NCBI GenBank assembly: GCA_019426215.1
Contig: CM033403.1
Coordinates: 2,671,001-2,735,000, forward strand
Direction: 5' to 3'
DNA: 64,000 bases
From: Buddleja alternifolia
Taxonomy: Eukaryota; Streptophyta; Magnoliopsida; Lamiales; Scrophulariaceae
Part shown: one piece after another, positions 1-10,849 of the stretch
Layout of the letters: each line of letters begins with the position of its first letter
How positions within the stretch are numbered: position 1 is the first letter of the stretch
Notes under the pieces: model-generated
The model's input: the letters and a program-made list of their open reading frames with translations, nothing else
Databases searched by the model: none
What the model was told of the DNA's origin: nothing
Program-made: the position numbers and the translations under genes

Positions 1-620
1 CATGTTCTTTGTTATCTTCGTGGCACTCTCTCTCATGGTCTCTCTCTCTCTCTCTCTTCTTCTTCTTCTAGCACGTCTCAACTCATCTACTATGACTTCG
101 ATTGGGCCAGTTACTGTGTCTTCCTTGGCGATAATCTCATTTCTTGATCCTCAAAACGCCAGCCTGTTGTTTCTCGGTCTAGCGCCGAAGTCGAATATCG
201 TGGTGTCGTCAATCTTGTTGCTGAAACGGCTTGGCTTCATAATCTTCTTCTCGAACTCCGTTGTCCTCTTTAAAAGCCACTATCATCTATTGTGACAACA
301 TTAGCTTTGTCTACATTTCTGCTAATTCCGTACAGCACCAACGTACTAAACATGTTGAATTAGATTTACACTTTGTGCGTGAAAAGGTTGCCTTAGGTGA
401 AGTTCGTGTTTTGCATATTCAAACTCCTTGTCAGTTTGTCAATATCTTCACTAAAGGGCTCGCTTCTTCTCTTTTTGATGATTTTAGCTCTAGTCTCAAC
501 GTCCGGTCTCCTCCAGTTTCGACTGCGTGGGAGTGCTATTGTTTATATAGTATAGATCTCCTTATTTATTTATTTCCATATTACGCTTATTTATTGGTTT
601 GTAACTCTATATAAACCTCT
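1..620 (+). pseudogene. Copia retrotransposon, RNase H 3' end (decayed)
   Basis: This is the C-terminal part of a Ty1/copia polyprotein, the RNase H domain that removes RNA from the RNA:DNA hybrid during reverse transcription. Seen in the sequence: a stretch reading SRSSAEVEYRGVV around 170-215, then IYCDN around 285-300, a KHVELDLHFVREKV block around 345-390 and IFTKGL around 445-465, all standard Copia RNase H landmarks in the right order. The reading frame is broken by an in-frame TGA at a conserved Trp position (near 153), a TAA near 271 and a frame change near 265-280. The 5' part of the element lies outside the window. The AT-rich stretch 530-680 may be the start of its 3' LTR, but no boundary could be fixed. 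Confidence 0.85.
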
Positions 621-639
621 TTTGATTAATGCAATACTC

Positions 640-2330
640 AAGGGGATTATACCTTAGCAATTCCTAACGTAAAACGGGCTTCTTATTATTATCTCCTGTA
701 GAGTTTAGAGCTGCTAGATAAATGATGTTTCCAGCTAGTGGAAGAAAATGGGAAAGAGTAAGAGAGGGAAGTTTTAAGTTGACGAACAATGGAATCCATG
801 AAATGTGATTTGGAACATCCAGCAGGGGAAATCGAAGGAAAGGACACTTTGATTTGCAGCGAAATCATACCATATCATGTCAAAGAACAAGATCGGTAGT
901 GTAAACTCCGGCACTGAGTCTGCAGGTGGGGAGATTTTGCAACATTCGAGAATGGTGGTGGTGGCCATGGTGAGAATTTTGGGTTTGGTCGATTACCAGA
1001 AAATGGTGTAATAGTAATTGGCATTAGCTAGCTCATGCTACTATATCTTTCTTGGGCTATATATTGCAATTGCAATGAACCCCCCTTGAAAGCCAAAAAG
1101 TTCACATTGAAAAATCAACGGGCAATTGACATCCCTGTGAATTTAAAAAAGAGCTAATTAAGCCTCTCACATGCGTCACTCGTGCATTATGCTAATGGTT
1201 AAACTGTTTTGGCCTTGATTAGCCATTTCCCTCCTAATCTGATAGTCGTTGGATCAAATGTGCTAGAAATACAGTCAAAATTAAATACACATATATTTAT
1301 TGAATTAAATAGTAATAATCATAGATTTGATGCAGATCAATGGTCCATAATTTTTTAATAAAATTAATGATATATGTAAATATAGCTAGATATGTATATA
1401 TAATGTACTGTACAGACAGAAAAAAAAAAAAAAAATAGGCGATGACGTTGGCGATTACACACAGCGTCGGCTACTGCCTGGGACGACGGGCTTGGCGAAG
1501 GTGGGGATGGGGTCGATGAGAAGGGTGATGACGATGGCGGCTTTGGCGTATGGGGATGGCGATTTTGACGCTAAACAGGGACGGCGACAATGGTGTACAA
1601 TGGCAGTGGCGACCTATAAGGGGGGCTAGGCGAAGGTGGGGATGGGGGAGGAAATCTGCAGTTTTGGCGATAGAGGTAGATGGTGGCTTGAGTTTGGATG
1701 GATGGTGGTGGTGAGATAAAAAGTTTATTAGGGTTGGTCTGGGAAAGAGGGTGATTGGAGAAGATGAAAAGAAAATCAAAATTAAAATATTAAATGTAAA
1801 ATAAAATACGAATTTATAGGGGTAGTTCAGGGAAAGCACCTCATTTGCACATCAGTGAAGTAAAAAGGGTTGTTATGTTTGTAGTTTCTTTTTCCTTTAT
1901 TTTTGACGGCAAAATAGATAAGAAATGTCCAAAATATCCTTTTGCATAAATGCTTTCTTAAAAATTTACAAACAAAGTCCCTGCTTCTTAAAAATAGCAC
2001 CTTTAGTCCTTCAATTTTTAGGTTTGGTTTATTTTGTCCAGAATATATGAAAAAGACATAAATTAATTACATAAATTACAAAAATAATTAGTATAATTAA
2101 ACTATAATTACAAAGATTAATTACAAAAGCTACTTTAGGGTTACTGTTTTTCTTTCTAGATTATGAATTAAGATTCATATTCTATCATTCTCAAGTAAGA
2201 GGGTTGCTTCGAGAATCCGATTGCTTTATCAACGAAGACTTATGTTGGAAAGAAGTGAAGTACCTGTCTTACTCTGTTGAAATTTAAAATATAAACTTAA
2301 TTCATTTGATTTAAAACTCAGGAACCTCGA
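640..2330. other. Gene-less stretch between Copia end and pararetrovirus
   Basis: No convincing gene is seen. A homopolymer A tract sits at about 1421-1435 and is followed at 1436-1700 by a GC-richer block full of GGCGA and GGTGGGGATGG words that produces open frames by composition only. Between 1890 and 2050 there are phrases such as 'agtccctgcttctt' that recur as the ends of many plant non-autonomous elements, but no terminal repeat pair was found. Confidence 0.5.
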
Positions 2331-2412
2331 TCTGATTAATAACTCGAGAAAACCTTTCTGATGTGGAAGATCAGATTAAACTGCGACCACAGAGCATACT
2401 CAGAATACTCAA

Positions 2413-2424
2413 GCTCTGATACCA
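2413..2424 (-). promoter_or_regulatory. Primer-binding site, initiator tRNA-Met type
   Basis: On the minus strand this reads TGGTATCAGAGC, the 12-base complement of the 3' end of plant initiator tRNA-Met, which primes minus-strand DNA synthesis in Caulimoviridae and many Copia elements. It lies about 430 bases downstream of the predicted transcription start, a normal leader distance for this family, and after the last viral ORF. Confidence 0.8.
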
Positions 2425-2784
2425 GATTACTTGCACACTGGGGGGAATTATCCCGCACATTTTGTCTCCCAACCGATATACACCAAGAAGGTAAACAAAA
2501 TCTTCCCAAAACAGTATTAGATATCAATAAAAAAGAAATTTTTTACAGCGGAAACATATTTTTCAGACGATGAAAGGGCAGAATGTTACTGCAATTTATC
2601 ATCATTTTTTATTTTATTTTTTTATTTGATTTTTGAGCATATTTAATTTTTTTGTGTTTTTTGATCATGAGAGAATTATAACATTTTTAAATAGTAGGGG
2701 AATCCCGTCCCTGGGGGTAGTTTACTCACTATGCATTATAAAGCATAAAAACTTACAAGATATTATTGCACACAAAGAAGATAT

Positions 2785-2888
2785 TTTATTACAAGAAAAG
2801 TGGAGAGATTCTCTAGCAACCAAGAAGTGTGGGTTGGAGAATGTTAAGGGGCAATTTTTACAACTGAGGGGAGAGGTCCTTTTATAGG
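2785..2888 (-). promoter_or_regulatory. Pararetrovirus promoter TATA box and poly(A) signal
   Basis: On the minus strand 2878-2888 reads CCTATAAAAGG, a strong TATA box, placed in the intergenic region between the viroplasmin-like ORF and the primer site, exactly where the family's genomic-RNA promoter lies. Transcription would be expected to begin near 2850. An AATAAA is present on the same strand at 2785-2790, about 60 bases beyond that start, and could serve the terminally redundant transcript, though the distance is short. Activity is inferred. Confidence 0.6.
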
Positions 2889-3249
2889 CCTCGGAATTAA
2901 AAAAACTTTACAACAAACTGAAATAAAATCTTGACATCCGCAGCAGGTAGCTGGTAAAGCTACAGTGCTGCCTCTATTATATGAATAGTAACTACCAATA
3001 ATGCCACATGCGGCCAAAATAAATTAAAGTAAACAGTAAAAAGGTTGTTAAAACTTTGAATGCTGTTTGCAAGAGCTGTCCCTTGAATTTATTATTTCTT
3101 GTCTTGTAGCTAAATTATTTCTCCTTGTTGAATTATTATTGCTTAAGTCTTTACTTATTTGGTTGGATTATGGACTCTATTCTTGAGCTTGAGGCTCCAA
3201 AGTCTGGTACATATGCTGGAGGACATTCTACACTTGTCAATGCTTTAGT

Positions 3250-4781
3250 TCATTGAAACCATATTCGATGATAAACTCGATCATTAGCAGGGATGAAAAT
3301 ACTATGATGACGTTTTTGAAACAAAAGTTGAAATTTTGTAGCTGAATCTGTATTTAACATATATCTTCGTTGATCCTTTCGACGAGTTTCAACGACTAGT
3401 TTTATTTCTGCTATGTCTGAAATGGGATTTATTGCTTCGTGTAATAATCAGAATGCTACTGATGGTGGTGCCGCCCTTTTTTTAAAAGATTCATGTATCC
3501 AATAAAATGTATGTCCCATCTGAACGTTTGACTTTCCCCAAATTAGTGGTATGGCTGTGACTTCAATTCATAGAATATCTATTCCTCTACTCAGCTGGAG
3601 GATTATTGCGTCTTTCAAATGTCTTCCTGAATTTTTAACTTGGTCTGAATCAGTAACATATAATATTGATACAAAACCAAAATCTAGAAGCTGCTGGATA
3701 GTGATAAAAATGCCTTTGATCCATCCTTTTTGAAAAATTGACGTGTCAATCTGAATATTTGGCCGTGAAATATACTTTGTAGTATAAAATTTTAAGGTTC
3801 CTTGTTGTCTGATTGGCTCTCCTTTCCATTGTAAAAGGGTAGTAGAAGGCAGTATTCCTTCTATTTTAGCGGACACAATTCATTGAGCTACCTTTAACAT
3901 TTTTCTGTAGAAAGTTTCTTCTGCTTTTTGCCAAATCATATTCTGTATTCCTTCAGGTAAGGATGAAATTGTTTGGGTAGGGTAATGAAAAGTTCTAACT
4001 GATAGGTATTGGAGGGCTTTTTGTTGTATTTCCTTTGGTACGTCTCTTTGATTTGGCTTTAAAACATAGTCTTGTAGGTTTTCATGTTGAACTAAAAGGT
4101 TTTGGTATAATTTGTTTAAGTTGGAGAATTTCTTTGTTATGATGTCAAGATCTTCTTCTAGTTGATCAACATCTGGGCTAATAGGCTGCTTTCCTTTTGA
4201 AGATATTTTGGGCTTTGCATTTTCTGCATTAGGCTGAATATAAATATTTGGGCCTAATATTCTTCTTGCTACTGCGATTGCTTCATGAAACTGCTTGAAG
4301 GGTACCATATAACCATTTGAAACTTTTTGAATTCTTTCTAGTGCCTTTTGATAATCTTCAAAGATTCCAACTGGCTCTCCTCTAATAACGAGATAAACTG
4401 CTGCATCTTTTACTGGAAAATCTTTATTTTCTTTCTCAAAATAATAACAGAGGGCATTTAATGCTGCTAATTTGCTGGATGAAGTATGAGCTTCCCATAG
4501 AGCATTGAGTAAAATACTCCGATCTTCAGTTATATAGGGGCTATCTCTTGGAGGCTTGAAATCATGTCTAACTGGGAGTGTTATTTTGCCAAAGGTTTAT
4601 AAACTAGTCTAGGATAAACGTTTTGTGTAGCTGGATTGAAAAACTGAGTTTCTATTGTGAATGCTGGCTTGTTCTGGCTAATTTGTTGAAAATTAGGCTT
4701 GAAAGTTGGTCTTCGGACTATTTGGTTGTAAGCTGCAGAGGGAGGTCTTGTTTGTTGGTTGTCTTGGTTGTTGGATGCCAT
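3250..4781 (-). pseudogene. Viroplasmin/transactivator-like ORF of pararetrovirus
   Basis: The ORF begins with an ATG at 4781 and runs about 510 codons to 3250. The stretch 4420-4270 matches the caulimovirus viroplasmin / RNase H1 N-terminal fold: a short beta strand (AVYLVIRGEPVGIF), a conserved turn, and a following helix with FKQFHEA. In the family, proteins with this domain form cytoplasmic inclusion bodies and allow translation reinitiation on polycistronic RNA. The middle (about 4190-4060) is charged and likely coiled. The frame is broken by a one-base shift near 4585 and by in-frame TGA codons at 3880-3882, 3568-3570 and 3448-3450. It starts just after the RNase H end, with the ATG inside the tail of the polymerase frame. 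Function is assigned by the domain only; the C-terminal half is not recognised. Confidence 0.72.
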
Positions 4782-4843
4782 GATCTGTGACCCAAAATTA
4801 AAGTTAATTGTCTGCTTAATAAATCTGCTATGCTAATATTTGA

Positions 4844-6433
4844 TCATTTGATATGTTCAAATTCTACTTTATATCCATTACCTTCTATGGCATTTCTAAA
4901 ATTTAACCATCTTTTATTATTTTGTTTTCTAGAATTTTTATTTTTTACGAATCTAACCACAGCTTCACAATCTGTTCTAATTGTAAAAGGTTTATTTAAA
5001 TATAGTCTAAAATGATCTATTGCTTTAACTATTCCTGCGATTTCATAATCTAGACTGGTCCAATTACTTCTTGTTTTATTAAAGTTACCACTGGAATAAG
5101 CTGATATTTTTTCTTCACTTTTGGAAGAAAATTTATAAGGTTTACATTTTAATATTGCTCCCCATCCTTCTATAGAACTATCTACTTCTATTATTACATA
5201 ATCAGTACTTAAAGGTAATTCTAAAGGCTTAAGGTCCGTAACGATTTCCTTAATTTTTCTAACTAGATTAATAACTTCCTGATTAAAGTGTTTCTGGCCA
5301 GACTTTCCTGTTTTCTTATATAATGGTCCAACTAATTTACTAAGTTTAGGAATAACTTTTCTAGAATAATTCAATATTCCTAGAAACGCTTGTATTTGTT
5401 TTAAGTTTTCTAGTTTATCCGGGAAATCTAAAATATTTTGAGTTATATGAGGTTGTAGTTTAATATGTCCATTTCCTATTTCCAAACCTAAAAAACTTAT
5501 TTTTCTCTTAAAAAGTTTCATTTTCTTTTTAGACACTACTATTCCATTTTCTTCTATTAAATTAAACACTTGTTTTAAATGATCTTGATGCTGTTTAATA
5601 TTTTCAGAAGCTACTAAAATGTCATCTATATATACTAAACAGAAATCTAAATGTTTAAATATACTATCCATAAATTTTTGAAATATTGCTGGAGCATTTT
5701 TTAAACCAAAAGATAGAACATTCCACTCGAAATGTCTTTCACTGCAGCTGAATGCTGTCCATTTTTTGTCTTCTTCTACCATTTTAATTTGATTATATCC
5801 ACTTTTTAGATAAAATTTTGAAAAAATCTTTTTATTTTGTATGATATTAATTAACTCATCTTTATTAAGTATTCTATAAGCATCATCTTCTGTATTATCA
5901 TTAAGTCTCTTATAATTATATACTATTCTAGCTTTTCCTCTTTTTATTTCTACATTATTTCTTACTATAAATGCTGCCGATCTATGTGGACTATCACTTC
6001 TTCTTATAATACCTATTTCTAACATTTCTTTTTTTTGTGTTTTGAATTCTTTTATATCTTCAGGAGTATATTTTATAGATGTTGTTCTTATTACTATATC
6101 GGGGTTTAAGATCTTTAGTTTAAAAGTATAATTTACTTTGTTTTTGGCCAAATCATCTCCTATAAATCCTAACATTTCTAATTTATGCAAAATTCTTTCA
6201 TTTTCTAGGTTTAAAACTTCTAATCCCTTTCCTATATCTCTAATTTCTTCATCTAATAGGATGTTTATGGTTTCTGATTCTATATTATTTTGTTCTAATT
6301 CTTTGAAAAAATCTAATTCATTATTACCATGTCCACCACGCTTCGCAGTCAACTCTGATTGTTTAATGTATCTATTAGTTGGGAAAGTATAATTATGTTT
6401 GCTAATAGTAATATAATTTTTTCCTACTAACAT
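4844..6433 (-). pseudogene. Pararetroviral reverse transcriptase and RNase H
   Basis: This 529-residue frame carries the viral polymerase. RT landmarks appear in order: the IVYNYKRLND region around residues 170-180, FSKFYLKSGYNQIKM around 205-220, SFGLKNAPAIFQ around 245-258 and the catalytic YIDDIL around 270. RNase H follows, with DSSIEGWGA near residue 415, a SLDYEIAG glutamate region near 455 and RTDCEAV near 480. The enzyme copies pregenomic RNA into DNA in the cytoplasm. The frame ends at a TGA (4844-4846) inside the last conserved RNase H helix; homology continues about 25 codons beyond. Its 5' end overlaps the protease frame by about 30 bases, the result of a frameshift, since the family encodes one polyprotein here. 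Confidence 0.92.
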
Positions 6434-7385
6434 ACTTCCATTTAAGGCACAAATAAAATTTAACCCTAAAATGAAATTCTTGGCTTTTTATGTTATCTTG
6501 TGCTATAAGTACTTGTCCTAAGGTGTATTTGCTACTATAATTTCCTGAAAAATCTTTAAATTGTATTCCTACGTTAATTAATTCTTTTGTTATTTTCATT
6601 AATCTATTTTCTGCAGTTCTACTGGTAACATTATAACTTAATTGTGCTTCAAATTCTTTAGGTACAAGACTAGAACTAAGCATGCTTTTTGTACTTCTTG
6701 TATCTAAAATAGCTTTCGTTTCAATATATTTTTCTTGATTACACCATATTCGACAATCTAAAAGTATTAAACTACTAGTATAAGGTACTTGTATTTGAGG
6801 TTCATACGATGTATTTTGTAAATGGATTTCTTCTAATTGTTGGTTAAGTTCATCAATTTCTTCTATAACTACACCCTTTCCTTTAGTCTGATTATTGTTT
6901 ATATTTTCCTTATTTTTTAATTTTAATTCTATTAATTGTATTCGTAAGTCTAAATTTTCTATTTTATGGCTTAGAATTTCTATGGTTTCTAGTTTTTTAC
7001 TAGGTTTAGGGGATACATCCATTTCTATATTATATACGTCTTCAGCACAAATAAAACAAATTTCATTAAAACATATGTTGCACTGATATCTTAAATGCAT
7101 ATCAGGATATAGTCTACAAATACTACAGGCTATACTCGTAGTTCCTTTTCCATTTATATATTTATGTTCACATAAATTATCCATATAGGTATACTCTATT
7201 ATATTTGAAATTTCTGGTCCTTCTTCACTTACTATACTAAATATGTTTTCATTATCACTTTCATTACCATCTATACTTACTATATCTTCATCTAATTGTT
7301 CTGCTATGATTGCTCTTTCCATATTAAATTGCCTTTTCGAACATCTATTAGCTAAATATTTAGGATCCCAATAAAGCAAGTGCAT
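6402..7385 (-). pseudogene. Pararetroviral Cys-rich segment and aspartic protease
   Basis: This 327-residue frame continues the polyprotein. It opens inside the end of the coat CCHC zinc knuckle, then carries at about 7135-7050 a cysteine pattern CX2CX11CX2CX4CX2C (CSIC ... CNIC ... CFIC). That pattern is known as a hallmark of badnavirus coat/polyprotein sequences. A charged coiled segment follows, and then a retropepsin-like protease around 6700 with ILDTRSTKSML, where the family has Asp-Thr/Ser-Gly. Here the Gly of the catalytic triplet is Arg, so the protease is likely dead. A frameshift at each end separates it from the coat frame and the RT frame. Confidence 0.8.
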
Positions 7386-8576
7386 TTCCTAGTTGATGGC
7401 TTTCTAACATAATTAGAGGGTTTTCTTCCTTGTTTATATTGTCTAAAACTAGACTTTGGTTTATTGAATTTTCTTAATATTTTTCGTTTTGGTTTAAAGT
7501 AATTTCTTTGTCCATATTGTTGTGGAGTGTATATAGCTTTTGTACAAAACTCATAAGATTGTTTTCTAATTTGTTCTCTAATAAATTCTTCTTTACACCA
7601 TTCTTGAAAGTGAAACTTAAAGAAAGTATATTGTACTCTAGGTCCTATACCTAATCCTGTAAGATTACTATTGTTTCTTACCCATTCTTCATGTATTCTT
7701 TTTCCTAAATTTTGTGGTAATTTCGTAAAATATCTATTACATAATTCTTCATCAAATGCTTTATTAGCTTCTCCTATTAATCTTGTAAAATCCTGACTAA
7801 AAGGTATAATATATTTCATATCGGTTATAGTGAGTTGTTTAAGGTTTCTAAGTGTCATATCTTATATGAATGTATTTTCTCTTCTTGGATCTATTCCTAT
7901 TATTAAAGTTCTAATAAAACTAGTAAAATTATAAGGATTATTTTCTAAGGCCTTTATTTCATTAATTCTATTAGGATCTTTTTTCTTCTTACTTTGCCAG
8001 ATAGATAATGCTGTAGGTCCTAATCATGTTTCTAAAAAGTTAAACATATCCATATCTGCCTTTTTATTTATTTCCCAATGTCTTACCATTGTTCCCATAT
8101 ATTTACTTCTTTTGGCCACATTTGTGGACTTCCTAATTCAATTACTAACATGGTTCCACTCATGATTTTTCCTATGGGTTGTCTTGATCGGTTGATCCTA
8201 TATATTTATTAGGCTGGGTTGATCCATATTCATATGTTGGGCTTTTCCATTCTGGTCTACCACTCATTTTTACATTTCTAGTTGGAACTTCACTATAATC
8301 TGGTTCTACTCTAGTTCTTTTTCCTATATTACTACTAGTACTCGCTTGGCTATCCGCCATAAAAGCTATTTCATTGCTGCCTTTTTCTGTAAAGAAATTT
8401 TTAAATTCTACCTTTCCTAAACATATATCATCTACTAAATCAATATTATAATGTTGTTTAAATTCTTCTTCAGCTGATTCTAAATTTATATCTAAGTTCA
8501 TTGCTTCAAAATACATTTCATCTACTAATTCTCTTAAATTATTTATTTCAAAATTCTTTCTTAATATTTCTTCCAT
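7335..8576 (-). pseudogene. Pararetroviral coat protein region (broken)
   Basis: The coat protein packages the viral DNA. Its N-terminal part is an acidic 134-residue frame (8576-8172) ending in a disordered polar stretch. After frame changes near 8165 and 8085 and an in-frame stop near 8023, homologous-looking sequence resumes with the core (SIWQSKKKKDPNRI near 8000 and ITDMKYIIPF near 7815). A second stop separates the frame that starts at 7858. The C-terminal part is strongly basic (KPKRKILRKFNKPKSSF), as in capsid RNA/DNA-binding arms, and ends at a CCHC zinc knuckle around 7375-7335 that is split by a frameshift. The first codon here is in the same frame as the upstream movement protein. 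Confidence 0.75.
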
Positions 8577-8603
8577 ATTTTTTGGTCTATAATCATTTTT
8601 GAG

Positions 8604-9611
8604 CTAACTTTCTAATTGTCTAATCTCTTCGTCTATTTCTTCTATATTTTCTTTCTCTTTTTCTTCTTCTTCGCTCTGTATGTCAGATACTATTTCCCAA
8701 TTTGAAAATCTACTAATTATTCTAACTTCTTCTTCTTCTATAATATTCATATAGATTGTTTCTGTTTCATTATCAGTTTTTTCTTCTAGATCTTCTAAAT
8801 TTTCTTTGGGATCTTGCTTTTGGTAATTAAGAAATCTAATAGAAGTTTGACCTCTACTATTTGTATACATTACACTTTCTCCTGGAATCTTAACCGTCTC
8901 ATTTTCTTCTAGGTGTTTGGTCAATTCCCATTCTTCTCCATTTAAATCGCTATTATCTATATTTAAAGGTTTAATCATTTTTACTCCTACTGAGGCTAAT
9001 CCATCTATTATTCCATCTATATTAATTTTATATTGAGGGAAACTATTATTGGTTACTCTTCCTAAAAACGCTATAGAAACTACTAAGTTGTTACCATCAT
9101 ATGTTTCATATCCTCTAGTTTGTAATCCTATAGTAATTTTATTAATATCTTTAATATTTTTCATCATATTTGGAGCTACATAAAATATTCCTACATTACT
9201 AGTCATATCTATTTCTATACTAGCAAATACTGCTCTCCTAGCATCAGACCAACTTTTATCTAATAATAAAACTAAAACCTTTCCACCGGTTCCTTTTCTA
9301 GTAAATCCTTTTATTCCTACAATAATTAATATTAAATGTATATACTTTTGCTTTAACTGTTTTAATTGCTTTATACATTCCGGGCTAACTAAGCTTATAT
9401 TTTCAGCATTTGTCGTAATTTTTACTTCTTTTTCTCTAAATTTCTTAATTAAATGTGTGTTACAATCCATTTTTCCTACTTTGTATAATGTTTTAGGTTT
9501 TAATTTATCTATTCCTTTGTTATTATACAAATTAAGATTTTCTTCTACGTCTATTATCTCTTCCAACTCTACTTCTCTAGCTGAGCTTTGACTTCCAGAT
9601 CCTCTAAACAT
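8604..9611 (-). CDS. Pararetroviral movement protein (30K superfamily)
   Basis: This 335-residue frame resembles the 30K-type movement proteins that open plasmodesmata for viral spread. The conserved core is visible: a hydrophobic strand with VLVLLLDKSWSDARRAVFAS around residues 112-130 (the family's central Asp and the following basic residues), then a GIFYVAPN strand, and a later VVSIAFLGRVTNNSFPQY strand. The C-terminal 100 residues are very acidic with Glu runs. The start overlaps the end of ORF2 by about 40 bases. It ends at a TAG (8604-8606) and the coat protein continues in the same frame 27 bases later, so this was probably the N-terminal part of one polyprotein. The movement-protein call rests on the pattern, not on an alignment. 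Confidence 0.7.
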   Translation of the reverse strand: MFRGSGSQSSAREVELEEIIDVEENLNLYNNKGIDKLKPKTLYKVGKMDCNTHLIKKFREKEVKITTNAENISLVSPECIKQLKQLKQKYIHLILIIVGIKGFTRKGTGGKVLVLLLDKSWSDARRAVFASIEIDMTSNVGIFYVAPNMMKNIKDINKITIGLQTRGYETYDGNNLVVSIAFLGRVTNNSFPQYKINIDGIIDGLASVGVKMIKPLNIDNSDLNGEEWELTKHLEENETVKIPGESVMYTNSRGQTSIRFLNYQKQDPKENLEDLEEKTDNETETIYMNIIEEEEVRIISRFSNWEIVSDIQSEEEEKEKENIEEIDEEIRQLES

Positions 9612-10060
9612 TCTTTTAGTAAAAGTGTTACTATTTTTCCCTTCTCTTTTTCTTTATTACTTAATTCACTTATAGTTCTACTAGTACCACTAAATGATCT
9701 CAACATTTTTACCAATATATATATATATATATATATATTTTTAGGTTCTTTTTTAGGTTTTTCAGACTCGTTTAGTGCTAGATTTGCTAATCGTTCTTCT
9801 ATACTATCTTGTAAATCTCCTTTAATTACTTGAGATACTGTGTCTATTTTAGTGCTTAATTTTTCTAATTGATTTTCTAATTTGTCTAGCCTTTCAAATA
9901 TTTGGAAGACTAAAGCGAATTGGATATTCCAAAGTTTAGGATATAATTTATCTGAATTACTAGTTCCTTGATAGGTAATAAATCCTTCCTCCGTATATAG
10001 GTATTTATTTGCTAGTTCTATTACTTTTTTATATTCTAATCTATTGTCTAGACTATTCAT
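9569..10060 (-). CDS. Pararetroviral ORF2, coiled-coil virion-associated-like protein
   Basis: This 163-residue frame has a globular N-terminus with YKKVIELANKYLYTEEGF, then an aromatic stretch (LYPKLWNIQFALVFQIFERL) leading into a heptad-patterned coiled coil at about residues 58-90 (LDKLENQLEKLSTKID). This is the arrangement of the short ORF that precedes the polyprotein in badnavirus-type genomes and of virion-associated proteins, which bind the capsid and DNA. The ATG at 10060 follows ORF1's stop within a few bases. A TA dinucleotide tract (9715-9738) expands in frame to alternating Ile-Tyr. The C-terminus overlaps the movement-protein start. Identification is by position and coiled coil only. 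Confidence 0.6.
   Translation of the reverse strand: MNSLDNRLEYKKVIELANKYLYTEEGFITYQGTSNSDKLYPKLWNIQFALVFQIFERLDKLENQLEKLSTKIDTVSQVIKGDLQDSIEERLANLALNESEKPKKEPKNIYIYIYILVKMLRSFSGTSRTISELSNKEKEKGKIVTLLLKECLEDLEVKAQLEK
9715..9738. repeat. TA microsatellite inside pararetroviral ORF2
   Basis: About twelve TA dinucleotides interrupt ORF2. Because the length keeps the frame open it translates as alternating Ile and Tyr, which is not typical of a viral protein and most likely arose by slippage after integration. Confidence 0.8.
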
Positions 10061-10065
10061 CCACT

Positions 10066-10798
10066 AACTATTCGTTCTATATTTTTTTAGAGTTTTACTT
10101 GTTTCTAAATTTTGAGCTTCAACTTTATTTATTTTTTCTTTTACTTGGCTTAGAGTTTTTTAGTTTCGATTTCTATTTGTTTTAGCTTATTAATTTCCAA
10201 GCTATATTTTAATTCTATTATTTCGTCTTTAGTAGGGAAAAACTTATTATATTTTTTAACAATTTTCAAGGTTTCCTCAGACTGTTGTTTAATATAATCT
10301 AAATTATTACTTTCACCTCTTTTTATTATTTCTCTATTTATTAAAATTGCTTCTTTTAATAATTCTAAAGTTTTATAAAATTTTGTATTTTCTAATTCTA
10401 AGTTTGAAGCTAGAGATATAAGTAAATCCGTTAAACTATTTAAGTGTTTATTTTCCGAATGTAAATTGTGCTTAAAACTTGAATCAAATCTACAAATAAA
10501 TTTGTGGTTATCTAAAGAGATTATGGTTCTATCGGCTAAACTATATTCTAGATCTAGATATTCTAATCTTTTAATAAAAGGCTGCTATTAATATATTCAA
10601 AACTAAAAGGAATTTTATATAGTTTTGGTGATCTCTAAATCTAGGTGGTGTGTTTAAATAAGTATTAACCCAATTATCTCTCCTAATTATTAATTGGTTT
10701 CGTAGTTCTAATATTAATTCTTGATTATTATAATCTAAATTTTCTAAAGTATTAAGACAATCAATAAAAGAGTTTAAAATATAAGCAGGTACAGTCAT
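10066..10798 (-). pseudogene. Pararetroviral ORF1 (unknown function), frameshifted
   Basis: The frame opens with an ATG at 10798 and reads about 70 residues (a mostly helical stretch with LDCLNTLENLDYNNQEL-like spacing of Leu) before a frameshift near 10575. Sequence of the same Lys/Glu/Leu-rich helical character continues in other frames, with a second shift near 10160, to a TAG just before the ORF2 ATG. In all it would be about 245 residues. The C-terminal third is likely coiled coil. Its position as first ORF before a coiled-coil ORF2 is what badnavirus-type genomes show. No conserved domain was recognised and the function is unknown. Confidence 0.5.
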
Positions 10799-10849
10799 GT
10801 AGATAAATTATGAGTGCAATAAAGAGTTTTATGCAGATTTATAAAAGTG

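Noticed and set aside
1471..1839. His/Pro-rich 122-residue frame on the minus strand
   Set aside because: It follows from a GC-rich low-complexity block (GGTGGGGATGG words) and has no domain or codon pattern of a gene.
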